64,000 nt of DNA from Deltaproteobacteria bacterium (GTDB lineage: Bacteria; Desulfobacterota; Binatia; Binatales; Binataceae), in contig JAKBMB010000028.1 in NCBI GenBank assembly GCA_021831785.1, positions 98,620 through 162,619 of the forward strand. Reading direction: 5' to 3'. The notes under the pieces were generated by a model. It made no database searches, was not told the DNA's origin, and worked only from the letters and a program-made list of their open reading frames with translations. The position numbers and the translations under genes are program-made. Below, one piece after another: positions 8,771-17,282 of this stretch. Position 1 is the stretch's first letter; every line of letters begins with the position of its first letter.

Positions 8771-9151
8771 AAAAAATTACACGCCTTTTATCGCCACGCA
8801 GCGCGAATACTCATACCGCGCCACGCGGCGCCACCTTGTACGGTATCGCTCATGGTAGCTAACGTCCCTATTATAGACGACCTTATTACAGGCCAAATTA
8901 TAGGCAAGCTATGAGCAGCACAGCAAAAGCCGCGCCAACCGAAGGCCCCGCGGCCCGGCCTTAGCTGGAGTTTGCCCAGATGTAGCTAAAGGCCGCTTGC
9001 GGCCGCAACATGGGCATGCAGATATTGCCACGAGACCCGACGCGATTTAGCTTGCCGCAAAAATTATGTGATAAATTTGAGCGCGTAGAGTCCAGGGCGC
9101 TGAATCGGGGTCGCGGCGGCGACGCTTACGGTAAGGAGGTATCCAACAGGC
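8771..9151. promoter_or_regulatory. Divergent tolQ/gapA intergenic region with candidate promoters
   Basis: A 381 bp spacer between divergent genes, locally AT-rich. On the minus strand two perfect TATAAT hexamers occur (8870-8875 and 8897-8902) towards tolQ, but their -35 elements are weak. Towards gapA there is an AT-rich stretch around 9050-9080, and a strong ribosome-binding site AAGGAGGT at 9133-9140, 11 bp before the gapA ATG. Promoter calls are by eye only. Confidence 0.45.
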
Positions 9152-10156
9152 ATGGCTACAAAGATCGCAATTAATGGGTTCGGGCGCATCGGTCGAATAC
9201 TTTTTCGCGCGCTGCTCAATAAACCCGAGCTTGAAGTGGTCGCCGTGAACGACATCACTGACGCGCGCACGCTGGCTCATTTGCTCAAGTATGACTCGGT
9301 ACACGGAGCGCTTAAAGATCACGTCGACGCGAAAGACCACCGGATAACCGTAGGAGGGCGCGAGATTGAGGTCTTGAGCGAGCGCGAGCCGGCCAAATTG
9401 CCGTGGGCCAAGCTGGGCGTGCAGGTAGTGGTCGAGTCAACCGGCTTATTCACCAAGCGCGAGCGCGCCGCCGCGCATCTCAGCGCCGGGGCGAAAAAAG
9501 TCGTGATCAGCGCGCCCGCCGAGGGCGCGGACGTCACGCTCTGCATGGGCGTGAATCACGACTCCTACCGCCCGCGGGAGCATGACGTTATCTCCAACGC
9601 CTCGTGCACGACGAATTGCTTGGCGCCGTTAGCCAAAGTGGTGCATGAAAGCTTCGGCATCGCGCACGGCTTGATGACTACGGTGCACGCCTACACCGCG
9701 GACCAAAGACTCCAAGACGCGCCGCATAGCGACCTGCGCCGCGCGCGGGCGGCGGGGCTTTCGATGGTTCCGACTTCGACCGGGGCGGCGCGCGCCATCG
9801 GCTTGGTTTTGCCCGCGCTCAACGGCAAGCTCGACGGAATCGCGGTGCGCGTGCCGGTCGCCAACGTGTCGATCGTGGACCTGACCGCGACCCTCGAGCG
9901 CGAGGCCGACGCGAAAGCCGTTAACGCCACCATGAAGCGGGCCGCCGAAGGCGAGTTGCGCGGGGTACTGGAGTATCGCGACGAGCCGTTGGTGTCGATC
10001 GACTTTAACGGCAACCCGCATTCGTCGATCTTCGACGCCCCGCTGACCAAGGTAATGGACCGGCGCCTGGTTAAGGTCTTCTCGTGGTACGATAATGAAT
10101 GGGGCTACTCCAACCGGCTCGCCGATGTCACGGCGCTGGTCGCAAGCAAGCTCTAA
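9152..10156 (+). CDS. gapA: Glyceraldehyde-3-phosphate dehydrogenase, type I
   Basis: Catalyses NAD-dependent oxidation of glyceraldehyde-3-phosphate to 1,3-bisphosphoglycerate. The 334 residues have a Rossmann start (KIAINGFGRIGR), an acidic residue after strand 2 (VNDITD) that favours NAD over NADP, the active-site SNASCTTNCLAPL with the catalytic Cys, and WYDNEWGYS near the end. The start is fixed by a perfect AAGGAGGT site. tpiA and secG follow, but phosphoglycerate kinase, usually between gapA and tpiA, is absent. Confidence 0.97.
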   Translation: MATKIAINGFGRIGRILFRALLNKPELEVVAVNDITDARTLAHLLKYDSVHGALKDHVDAKDHRITVGGREIEVLSEREPAKLPWAKLGVQVVVESTGLFTKRERAAAHLSAGAKKVVISAPAEGADVTLCMGVNHDSYRPREHDVISNASCTTNCLAPLAKVVHESFGIAHGLMTTVHAYTADQRLQDAPHSDLRRARAAGLSMVPTSTGAARAIGLVLPALNGKLDGIAVRVPVANVSIVDLTATLEREADAKAVNATMKRAAEGELRGVLEYRDEPLVSIDFNGNPHSSIFDAPLTKVMDRRLVKVFSWYDNEWGYSNRLADVTALVASKL

Positions 10157-10373
10157 CTGTATGCGCGGCGAGGGTTCTTGGACTGTTCCCGGGCGGGAGG
10201 TCCTAAATGACGGGTCGGCCAAGGCGCGGATGGGTTTGCGTCCGCGGTTCGGCTCGGCCCTGTTGCGCGGACTTCTGAAGGCTCGCTCGCCGCACCTTAG
10301 AGTTTACGGATTTGCGCCTTGCGTGCAGGAGCGTACGGCGCTGCACGATCTAGTTTTTGAGCGATGACCAGCA

Positions 10374-11147
10374 ATGCGTAAGAGGCTTTTTGCCGGCAAC
10401 TGGAAGATGCATCTGGACCACCTTGGGGCGCGCGCGCTGATCCGGGAGATTCGCGCGGCCCTTGACGGCAGCGCCCGGGCACTCGCCGCCAGCCGCGAGG
10501 TGATAGTGGCGCCGCCGTTGGCGCTGCTCTACGCCGCGGCGCAGGCGCTGGCCGGCTCCGATATCCTGCTCGGCGCCCAAAATATGCATTACGAAGACCG
10601 CGGCGCCTACACCGGGGAGGTCTCGCCTTTGATGCTAAAGCCGTTCGGAGTGCGCTACGTTATCCTCGGCCACTCCGAGCGGCGCAAGCTGTTCGGCGAG
10701 AGCGACGAGTTCATCAACAAGAAGGTCGAAGCTGCGCTCAGGCATCGGCTTAATCCGATAGTGTGCGTGGGCGAAAGCGAACAGGAACGGCACGCGGGGC
10801 GCACGCTCGAGGTCATCTTGGGTCAGCTCGAAGGGGCGCTGGAGGGAATTGAGTCGGCGCAGATGGCGGCGATTACGGTCGCCTACGAACCGGTCTGGGC
10901 GATCGGGACCGGCGTCAACGCTACTCCCGAGCAAGCGCAGGAGGTTCACGGCTCGATCCGCTACACGCTGGAGAGCCGCTACGGCAAAGACACAGCCGGC
11001 GCGACGCGGATTTTGTACGGCGGGAGCGTCAGCCCCGGCAACATCGAAGCGCTTTTGGCCAAACCTGATATTGACGGAGCACTCGTCGGCGGGGCAAGCT
11101 TGAAGGCCGATTCGTTTAGCAAGATAGTCAAGGCGAGGCTCGATTAG
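10374..11147 (+). CDS. tpiA: Triosephosphate isomerase
   Basis: Interconverts dihydroxyacetone phosphate and glyceraldehyde-3-phosphate. The 257 residues carry all hallmarks: FAGNWKMH (catalytic Lys), LGHSERR (catalytic His), AYEPVWAIGTG (catalytic Glu) and the phosphate-binding LYGGSVSPGN. The ATG at 10374 gives the expected MRKRLFAGNWKM start. It lies 217 bp after gapA, a spacer with no recognisable gene, and 11 bp before secG, the common tpiA-secG pairing. Confidence 0.97.
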   Translation: MRKRLFAGNWKMHLDHLGARALIREIRAALDGSARALAASREVIVAPPLALLYAAAQALAGSDILLGAQNMHYEDRGAYTGEVSPLMLKPFGVRYVILGHSERRKLFGESDEFINKKVEAALRHRLNPIVCVGESEQERHAGRTLEVILGQLEGALEGIESAQMAAITVAYEPVWAIGTGVNATPEQAQEVHGSIRYTLESRYGKDTAGATRILYGGSVSPGNIEALLAKPDIDGALVGGASLKADSFSKIVKARLD

Positions 11148-11158
11148 AGGCCGCGGCG

Positions 11159-11524
11159 ATGGTTTCAATCATTATTGGACTGCACATTGTGGTATGCGTT
11201 GTTCTCGCCGTCGTCGTCCTTCTTCAGCAGGGCAAAGGGGCCGATATCGGGGCCGTTTTTGGTGGCTCGAGCCAGACGCTGTTTGGCGCCAGCGGAGCGG
11301 GAAACCTGCTCACCAAGCTGACCGGGATTCTGGCGCTCATCTTCTTCACCACCTCGCTCTATCTGGCCTATTTTTCCAATGCTCGCGTGACTTCGAGCAT
11401 CTTTGATCGTCCGCTACGGGGCGTGTCGCCGGCGCCGACGACGCCCGGCGCCGCTCGCGGGCCATCAAAGTCCGCGGGCGCCGCGGCGCATACGCAGCCG
11501 GCAGCTCCGCCGGCCAAGAAGTGA
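11159..11524 (+). CDS. secG: Protein-export membrane protein SecG
   Basis: SecG is the small auxiliary subunit of the SecYEG translocon. The 121 residues have two membrane helices (about 2-22 and 52-72) around the conserved loop LLQQGKGADIGAVFGGSSQT and GASGAGNLLTKLT. The last ~40 residues form a Pro/Ala/Lys-rich tail common in deltaproteobacterial-type SecG. It is coupled to tpiA by an 11 bp gap and followed by tRNA-Leu. Confidence 0.93.
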   Translation: MVSIIIGLHIVVCVVLAVVVLLQQGKGADIGAVFGGSSQTLFGASGAGNLLTKLTGILALIFFTTSLYLAYFSNARVTSSIFDRPLRGVSPAPTTPGAARGPSKSAGAAAHTQPAAPPAKK

Positions 11525-11629
11525 CTCTGCGAGGCGAGCTACTCCTGACCCCGCGTCGCGGTGTTTGGCGCACCGGGAACGGCAGCCTAGTTTGGGAAAC
11601 GCGCTAGGTCGGGTTTAATCGAGCGCTGT

Positions 11630-11716
11630 GCGAGGGTGGTGGAACTGGCAGACACGCGAGTTTGAGGGGCTCGTGGTAGAAATACCGTGCGGGTTCAAGT
11701 CCCGCCCCTCGCACCA
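11630..11716 (+). tRNA. tRNA-Leu (anticodon GAG)
   Basis: An 87-nt cloverleaf can be drawn by eye. The acceptor stem is GCGAGGG / CCCTCGC, with discriminator A and an encoded CCA end. The D-arm is GTGGAACTGGCAGACAC. The anticodon stem CGAGT / GCTCG encloses loop TTGAGGG with anticodon GAG, reading CUC/CUU. A long variable arm and the T-loop GGTTCAAGTCC follow. A class II tRNA with this anticodon is leucine. In E. coli the GAG leucine tRNA gene (leuU) also follows secG. Confidence 0.95.
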
Positions 11717-12082
11717 CAGGATTTCGCCTGTGACCCAACCATAGGACTGACCGCGACCGCGGGACTCTCGCCCCAAGGCTCGCTGCGCGAAAGCCTGCTG
11801 GGGGTCTGCTCAGCGGGCGTGCTTCGCCGAATTAAATTGCGCGCGAGATGTCTTCCAGCCGCCGGTTCGCGCTCCGGCCTTACCTTTATCTTTTCGAAAC
11901 CGTTCTCGGCGCCGGTCATCCGGCTATCGCACGCTTCTTGGAGCGCTCGGTTCGCCGCTCTCGGTGAGATACACAACCGGGCGCGAATTTGCGGGGCGCG
12001 CGCCGTGGCACCGATATTTTCCTTGGGCCCAACCGGCTGGGCGCTATAATGAAGAAGCGCTTGTTCGCCGCGCTTTGAAGAG
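11717..12082. promoter_or_regulatory. Spacer upstream of folP with a candidate promoter
   Basis: 366 bp without a supportable gene. Near its end a perfect TATAAT (12045-12050) is preceded at 16 bp by TTGGGC (12023-12028). This is the best sigma-70-like match upstream of the folP-to-glmM series and would give a short leader. The rest resembles no known element. Confidence 0.4.
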
Positions 12083-13015
12083 ATGAGACGCAGGCTGCGC
12101 CTCCCAGGCCAATCGGACCCGTCAACTCGCCCGCGGCCAGCGCCGTCGGGTGGTCAGAACGAAATCCCTTACCGGCGCGCGCTGCGCCTGGCCGGCAACC
12201 ATATTGTCCGCCTTCCGGCGATCATGGGGATACTGAACGTGACGCCGGACTCGTTCGCCGACGGAGGATGCTATCTGGAGCCGGCGCGCGCCGCCGAGCA
12301 CGCGATAGAAATGGCCGAGGCGGGTGCCACGCTAATCGACATCGGCGGAGAATCGACCAGGCCGGGCGCGCTCGAGGTGGCCGCGCAGGAGGAGCTGCGC
12401 CGCGTTCTGCCGGTGCTCAAGGCGCTACGCGCCAGACTTAAGTGTCCGCTTTCCGTAGACACGCGCAAGGCCTCAGTGGCCGAAGCCGCCCTCGGCGAAG
12501 GCGCGTCGCTGATCAACGATGTGAGCGGCCTTCAGTTCGACCCTGCGATGGCGGCGACGGTTGCCCGCTTCAAGGCCGGGCTGGTCATCATGCACATGCG
12601 CGGGACGCCGGCGACAATGGCGCGAATGGCGCGCTACCGCGATGTTGTCACCGAGGTAAAGTCGAGTCTCAGCAGGCAGGCTGCGCTGGCGCTTGACGCG
12701 GGGGTAGCGCGGTCGCGAATCATCATCGATCCCGGTATCGGTTTTGCTAAGAAACCCAGCCATAATATTAGGCTACTGGCGGCATTGGCGATGCTCGCCG
12801 AATTGGGTTATCCGGTGATGGTGGGAGTTTCGCGCAAGAGCTTCGTGCGCGCGATCAGCGGGGGACAAGACGAGGAACTTGTTCTCGGGACCGCCGCAGC
12901 GGTTGCCGTGGCGGTCTTCAATCGGGCCGCGATCGTTCGCGTGCACGACGTCGGCGCGATGGTGCCGGTGGTAAAGATGGCCGCGGCATTGGCCGACGGT
13001 CGCGCTCGCAGGTAG
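12083..13015 (+). CDS. folP: Dihydropteroate synthase
   Basis: Condenses p-aminobenzoate with dihydropterin pyrophosphate in folate synthesis. The TIM-barrel motifs are clear: IMGILNVTPDSFADGG, IDIGGESTRPGA, LINDVSG, MHMRGTPATM, IIIDPGIGFAKK and MVGVSRKSF. At 310 residues it is slightly long; the first ~45 residues, before the barrel, are Arg/Pro-rich and not conserved, so a later start is possible. The next gene, cdaA, begins directly after its stop codon. Confidence 0.95.
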   Translation: MRRRLRLPGQSDPSTRPRPAPSGGQNEIPYRRALRLAGNHIVRLPAIMGILNVTPDSFADGGCYLEPARAAEHAIEMAEAGATLIDIGGESTRPGALEVAAQEELRRVLPVLKALRARLKCPLSVDTRKASVAEAALGEGASLINDVSGLQFDPAMAATVARFKAGLVIMHMRGTPATMARMARYRDVVTEVKSSLSRQAALALDAGVARSRIIIDPGIGFAKKPSHNIRLLAALAMLAELGYPVMVGVSRKSFVRAISGGQDEELVLGTAAAVAVAVFNRAAIVRVHDVGAMVPVVKMAAALADGRARR

Positions 13016-13825
13016 ATGCAAAAGGATCTGGGGCTCATACTGGAACTTAGGTGGCAAGACCTGCTCGACATTCTTATCGTTGCCTACCTTATCTATCGCA
13101 TCGCCCTGTTGATGCGCGGGACGCGGGCGATGCAGATGGCGTTCGGGTTCGCGCTCTTAGCAGTGGCTTATGTGGCCTCGCAAGGGCTCGGTTTGTTTAC
13201 GCTCAACTGGCTTTTGGGCAATTTCTTTGGCTCATTAATCGTTATTTTGGTGGTGTTGTTTCAAGACGACATTCGGCTCGCCTTGACGCAGGTTGGTGCC
13301 GGTCCCTTTTTCGGCTTTCACGCGAGTACTTCTGGGGCAACGGAAGCATTGACGCAGGCTGCGGCTTGGCTTTCGGCGCGCCGAATAGGCGGCTTAGTGG
13401 CGATCGAGCAGGATATCCGGCTGACCGAGTATGCGCAGAAGGGGCGCGCGATTCGCGGGCGCATCTCGGCCGAATTACTCGAGACGATCTTCATGCCGGG
13501 TTCTCCGCTGCACGACGGCGCAGTGGTGGTCAGGAATGACGAGGTAGTGGCCGCGGCATGCGTGCTGCCGCTCTCGAGCCGGCCTGACGTTAGTTCCTCG
13601 CTCGGCACCCGCCACCGCGCCGCGCTCGGGTTGAGCGAGCACACCGACGCCTTCGTAATCGTGGTCTCCGAAGAGACCGGACGGATCTCCGTGGCGCGCG
13701 CCGGCCGTTTGACCAGTCCGCTCGAGCCGGCCGCTCTGCGCGCGATGCTCTTGACGTTGCCCGGATTTTCGCTCCCCGCCGGCAGACCATGGTTCGCAAG
13801 ACTGGGACGGAATGCGGCTCGCTGA
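13016..13825 (+). CDS. cdaA: Membrane diadenylate cyclase CdaA
   Basis: Makes cyclic di-AMP from two ATP. The 269-residue protein has three N-terminal membrane helices (about 18-35, 42-58 and 64-82), then a DAC/DisA_N domain with both signature motifs: the DGA motif in SPLHDGAVVV and the RHR motif in GTRHRAALG. The start ATG directly follows the folP stop, and the end overlaps cdaR by 14 bp. The cdaA-cdaR-glmM order is the classic c-di-AMP operon, best known from Firmicutes but also present in deltaproteobacterial-type genomes. Confidence 0.96.
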   Translation: MQKDLGLILELRWQDLLDILIVAYLIYRIALLMRGTRAMQMAFGFALLAVAYVASQGLGLFTLNWLLGNFFGSLIVILVVLFQDDIRLALTQVGAGPFFGFHASTSGATEALTQAAAWLSARRIGGLVAIEQDIRLTEYAQKGRAIRGRISAELLETIFMPGSPLHDGAVVVRNDEVVAAACVLPLSSRPDVSSSLGTRHRAALGLSEHTDAFVIVVSEETGRISVARAGRLTSPLEPAALRAMLLTLPGFSLPAGRPWFARLGRNAAR

Positions 13826-14762
13826 ACTAAGATCGGCGCTGACGCGAAATCTTGGCCTGCGGGCGGTCGCGTTGTTGCTGGCCACGATTCTTTGGCTGTT
13901 TGTCAATGCGGGCAACCCGCAGGCGGAAAGCTCCCTAAAGATCCCGGTCCAGTACGTTGGCCTTCAGCCTGGGCTGATGATCACGAATTTTCATCCCGAC
14001 TCGCTTGAGCTGCAAATTAGCGGTCCGCGCACGCTGCTCTCGCTGCTTAACCCAGAGCGCTTAACGCTCAGGCTCGACTTGCGCGGAATCGGCCCCGGGC
14101 AGGCTCATTTCGACATCACGCCGGCCGAGTTTTCGCTTCCGCGTCAGACGGCGATCTCCCGCATCTCGCCCTCCGAGATCAATTTGAACATCGACCAAGT
14201 CGTAAGCCGCCAACTGCCGGTCCAGTTGATGATCGACGGCGAGGTGGCAGCGGGCTATGGCATCGGCTCAATCGCGCTCTCGCCGCCTTCGGTGACGGTC
14301 ACCGGTCCGAGCCACGATGTAAGCGCGCTCAAGAGCATCGCGACCGAGCCCTTTGTGGTCAAGGGCGCGACCAAAGAGGTGACGCAAACGATCAGGCTGT
14401 TCAATCCAGGCGGGCTGCTCAAGGTCTCGACCGACGAGGTCTTGGCCACAGTTACCGTCCATGAAATAGTAGCCGACCGCGAGTTCCGTGGCCTGCCGGT
14501 AAAGGTGCGAGACGCGCGTTACCGTTTCTCATTGCAGCCGCGCAAAGTTGACGCCAAGGTGCGCGGTCCGGCGCGCGGACTTGCCGCGCTCGACCTCTCG
14601 GGCTCGGCTTACGTCGATGCCGCCAGCACGACGCTTCCCGGGGTCTACAATTTGCCGGTCATGATTGACCTGCCCGAGGGGTTCGAACTGGTCGACGAAA
14701 AGCCCGACAACGTGCGGTTTCGAATGTATCGATCGAGAGCGCGAGAATCGGCGGAGCCATGA
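13812..14762 (+). CDS. cdaR: YbbR-domain regulator of diadenylate cyclase, CdaR
   Basis: CdaR-type proteins are membrane-anchored, carry extracytoplasmic YbbR domains and interact with CdaA. The 316 residues show one N-terminal membrane anchor (about 14-34, NLGLRAVALLLATILWLFVN) and then at least three YbbR-like beta repeats, recognisable by recurring patterns such as ISGPRTLL, VTGPSHDVSAL and VRGPARGL. It overlaps cdaA by 14 bp and glmM by 4 bp (ATGA), so the three products are probably made together. Confidence 0.9.
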   Translation: MRLAELRSALTRNLGLRAVALLLATILWLFVNAGNPQAESSLKIPVQYVGLQPGLMITNFHPDSLELQISGPRTLLSLLNPERLTLRLDLRGIGPGQAHFDITPAEFSLPRQTAISRISPSEINLNIDQVVSRQLPVQLMIDGEVAAGYGIGSIALSPPSVTVTGPSHDVSALKSIATEPFVVKGATKEVTQTIRLFNPGGLLKVSTDEVLATVTVHEIVADREFRGLPVKVRDARYRFSLQPRKVDAKVRGPARGLAALDLSGSAYVDAASTTLPGVYNLPVMIDLPEGFELVDEKPDNVRFRMYRSRARESAEP

Positions 14763-16225
14763 ACAAGCCTAACGACGAGATGGCGGCGCGGCAAATCGAC
14801 GCCACCGCGCCGCGACAGCCGGACGCCATGATGGATGCGGACCGCGCATACGCTCCGGCGCCGAGGCTATTCGGCACTGACGGCGTGCGCGGGGTCGCCA
14901 ACGTCGAACCGATTACCCCGCAGACTACGCTCAAGCTCGGCCGCGCCCTGGCCTACGTGTTCAAGAGCGCCTCCAAGCGGCGCCATCGCGTGCTGATCGG
15001 CAAAGACACGCGCCTTTCCGGCTACATGCTGGAGACGGCGCTGGCTTCGGGAATCTGCTCGATGGGTGTGGACGTGATGCTGGTGGGTCCGATGCCGACT
15101 CCCGCAATCGCCTTTTTGACGCGCAGTATGAGGGCGGATGCGGGGGTCGTCATCTCGGCCTCCCACAACCCGTTTTACGACAACGGGATCAAGTTTTTCT
15201 CCGGCCAGGGCTTCAAGCTTGACGATGAGATCGAGCGGCGGATCGAAACTCTGGTGTTTGACGAACGCGAGCTCGCGCGCGCGCGCCCTTCTGCCGAAGG
15301 AATCGGCAAGGCTTCTCGAATCGACGACGCCCTCGGACGCTACCAGGTGTTTCTCAAGGCATGTCTGCCGCGTACGCTGAACTTCGACGGCCTCAAAGTG
15401 GTCGTTGACTGCGCCAACGGCGCCGCCTATCGCGCGGGGCCCGAGGTGTTTGAAGAGTTGGGCGCCGAGGTGACCGCGATCGGCGTGCTGCCCGACGGCA
15501 GGAACATCAACGCCGAGTGCGGCGCGCTCTACCCCCTGGCCCTGCGGGAAACCGTCAGGAGCACGGGCGCCGACGTCGGCATAGCCCTGGACGGCGACGG
15601 CGATCGCGCTATTCTAGTAGATTCAAGCGGCGCCCTATTCGACGGAGACGACGTGCTGGCCATGATGGGACGCAAGCTGGCGCGTCAAGGCCTGCTCGCC
15701 GGCAATCGGGTGGTCGCCACCACGATGAGCAACCTCGGGCTCGAACGCTCGCTGGCGGAAGTAGGCGTGGGCCTGGTTCGCACCGAGGTCGGCGACCCGG
15801 CAGTGGTGCGCGAGATGCTGGTGAATTCCTATAATCTGGGCGGCGAGCAGTCGGGACACATTATCTTCATGGATCATTCGACCACCGGCGACGGCCTGAT
15901 GACGGCGATAATGGTCCTGGCCTACATGATCGAAACCAACAAGCCGCTGAGCGCGCTTCGCGCGATGCGCAAAGCGCCGCAGGTGACGCGCAGCGTTCCC
16001 GTGCGGCGCAAAGTCGGCTTCGACGAAATCCCCGAACTGAAGCGCAAGATCGCTGCCGCCGAGGCCAAACTGGGCACTTCGGGACGGCTGCTCGTTCGTT
16101 ACTCGGGCACCGAGATGGTAGCCAGGGTGATGGCTGAGGGCGAAGACCCGGACGAGATAAAGCTTGTCGTCGACGAGCTCAGCGCCGAGATCGAGCAGCG
16201 CTTGGGCGCGAATTCGCCCGCCTGA
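14759..16225 (+). CDS. glmM: Phosphoglucosamine mutase GlmM
   Basis: Converts glucosamine-6-phosphate to glucosamine-1-phosphate for UDP-GlcNAc synthesis. Motifs present are FGTDGVRGVAN, the active serine in VVISASHNPFYDNG, the metal-binding DGDGDRAILVD, GGEQSGHIIF and the C-terminal RYSGTEMVARVM. The protein has 488 residues with an unusual N-terminal extension of about 35, lacking family similarity; an internal start at MMDADRAYAP is possible. The annotated start overlaps the cdaR stop (ATGA). Known CdaA-GlmM interaction fits this operon. Confidence 0.96.
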   Translation: MNKPNDEMAARQIDATAPRQPDAMMDADRAYAPAPRLFGTDGVRGVANVEPITPQTTLKLGRALAYVFKSASKRRHRVLIGKDTRLSGYMLETALASGICSMGVDVMLVGPMPTPAIAFLTRSMRADAGVVISASHNPFYDNGIKFFSGQGFKLDDEIERRIETLVFDERELARARPSAEGIGKASRIDDALGRYQVFLKACLPRTLNFDGLKVVVDCANGAAYRAGPEVFEELGAEVTAIGVLPDGRNINAECGALYPLALRETVRSTGADVGIALDGDGDRAILVDSSGALFDGDDVLAMMGRKLARQGLLAGNRVVATTMSNLGLERSLAEVGVGLVRTEVGDPAVVREMLVNSYNLGGEQSGHIIFMDHSTTGDGLMTAIMVLAYMIETNKPLSALRAMRKAPQVTRSVPVRRKVGFDEIPELKRKIAAAEAKLGTSGRLLVRYSGTEMVARVMAEGEDPDEIKLVVDELSAEIEQRLGANSPA

Positions 16226-16246
16226 AGGCATGCGAGGCCGAAGCCC

Positions 16247-17044
16247 ATGGTGAAACTCGGCGTTAACGTGGACCACTTCGCCACCCTGCGCCAGATACGC
16301 CGCACCGCTTATCCCGACCCGGTCCAGGCCGCCCTCGCCGCCGTGGGGGCGGGCGCCGACGCCATCACGGTGCATCTGCGCGAGGACCGCCGGCATATCC
16401 AGGATGACGACCTCGTCCGCCTGCGCAACGCGCTCAAGACCCATCTCAATCAGGAGCTGGCGCCGGTCGCGGAGATGGTGGAAATCGCCGCGCGAATCCG
16501 CCCCAACGAGGTCTGTTTCGTCCCCGAACGGCGCGAAGAGCTGACTACCGAGGGCGGTTTAGACGTGGAGCGCTGGAGCGCGCGGCTCGAACCTATGGTC
16601 GAGCGGCTTAAGCGGAGCAGGATCAAGGTCAGTTTGTTCATCGAACCGCAAGCTGAGCAGATCGAAGCGGCCGCCAAACTCGGCGTCGACTCGGTTGAAG
16701 TCCATACCGGCGCCTATTCCAACCTGGCCGACCAAGACACGCTGGGCGCCAAAGCCAAGGATCTGAGAATCAAGTTTAGCGTCCTGACCCGAACCGAGCT
16801 CGACAAACTAATCGCCGCGACGCGGCTTGCGCGCTCGCTTGGGCTTAAGGTCAACGCCGGACACGGGCTTAACTATCACAACGTCGGACCAGTGGCGGCG
16901 ATCGCGGGGCTTAGCTGGCTGCATATCGGCCATTCAATCGTCGCGCGCGCCACCTTGGTCGGCATCGCGCGCGCGGTGCGCGAAATGAAGATGCTAATCC
17001 AGCGCTTCGCGACCCGCTCCCAGCTCAAGCACGTAACGCACTAG
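16247..17044 (+). CDS. pdxJ: Pyridoxine 5'-phosphate synthase PdxJ
   Basis: Condenses 1-deoxyxylulose-5-phosphate with 3-amino-2-oxopropyl phosphate to give pyridoxine 5'-phosphate. The 265 residues match the family from end to end: LGVNVDHFATLRQIRR, ITVHLREDRRHIQDDD, EVCFVPERREELTTEGG, VEVHTGAYSN, NAGHGLNYHNV and IGHSIVARA. It lies 21 bp after glmM. The family neighbour acpS, often next, is not found in the following 238 bp. Confidence 0.97.
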   Translation: MVKLGVNVDHFATLRQIRRTAYPDPVQAALAAVGAGADAITVHLREDRRHIQDDDLVRLRNALKTHLNQELAPVAEMVEIAARIRPNEVCFVPERREELTTEGGLDVERWSARLEPMVERLKRSRIKVSLFIEPQAEQIEAAAKLGVDSVEVHTGAYSNLADQDTLGAKAKDLRIKFSVLTRTELDKLIAATRLARSLGLKVNAGHGLNYHNVGPVAAIAGLSWLHIGHSIVARATLVGIARAVREMKMLIQRFATRSQLKHVTH

Positions 17045-17261
17045 CTTTCGAGCTCGAAGCTCGGCACCTCAGTAGGCACTGATTTGGCGTCGTGGTCAGT
17101 TTGGGTTTTCACGCTGTCTTTTGCTGCCACTCCGAACGAGGCGGAGAAAGCGAGCTTGGAAATTTGCTTCGAGTCGTCCGCGCTGGCCGAAGAGCGTGGG
17201 CGCGCAAGGACAGAGAAAGGCTTCGCACGCCTCAAACGAGGGCAAGCTAGCCGGTATCCGG

Positions 17262-17267
17262 TATAAT
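17262..17267 (+). promoter_or_regulatory. Candidate -10 element upstream of nnr
   Basis: A perfect TATAAT lies 16 bp before the GTG start proposed for nnr, in the 238 bp pdxJ-nnr spacer. No good -35 hexamer sits at 16-18 bp, and the implied leader would be very short. Weak evidence; it may be chance. Confidence 0.25.
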
Positions 17268-17282
17268 GATAGGCCGATTTGC

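Noticed and set aside
10207..10278. Short ORF with a GGGAGG site in the gapA-tpiA spacer
   Set aside because: Only 23 codons, Arg/Cys-rich, no sign of a pgk remnant or leader function.
11687..12049. 120-codon ORF beginning within tRNA-Leu
   Set aside because: It starts inside the tRNA and has no family-like sequence.
17121..17282. Upstream extension of nnr
   Set aside because: Not family-like, and it runs over the candidate -10; GTG 17283 gives the normal N-terminus.
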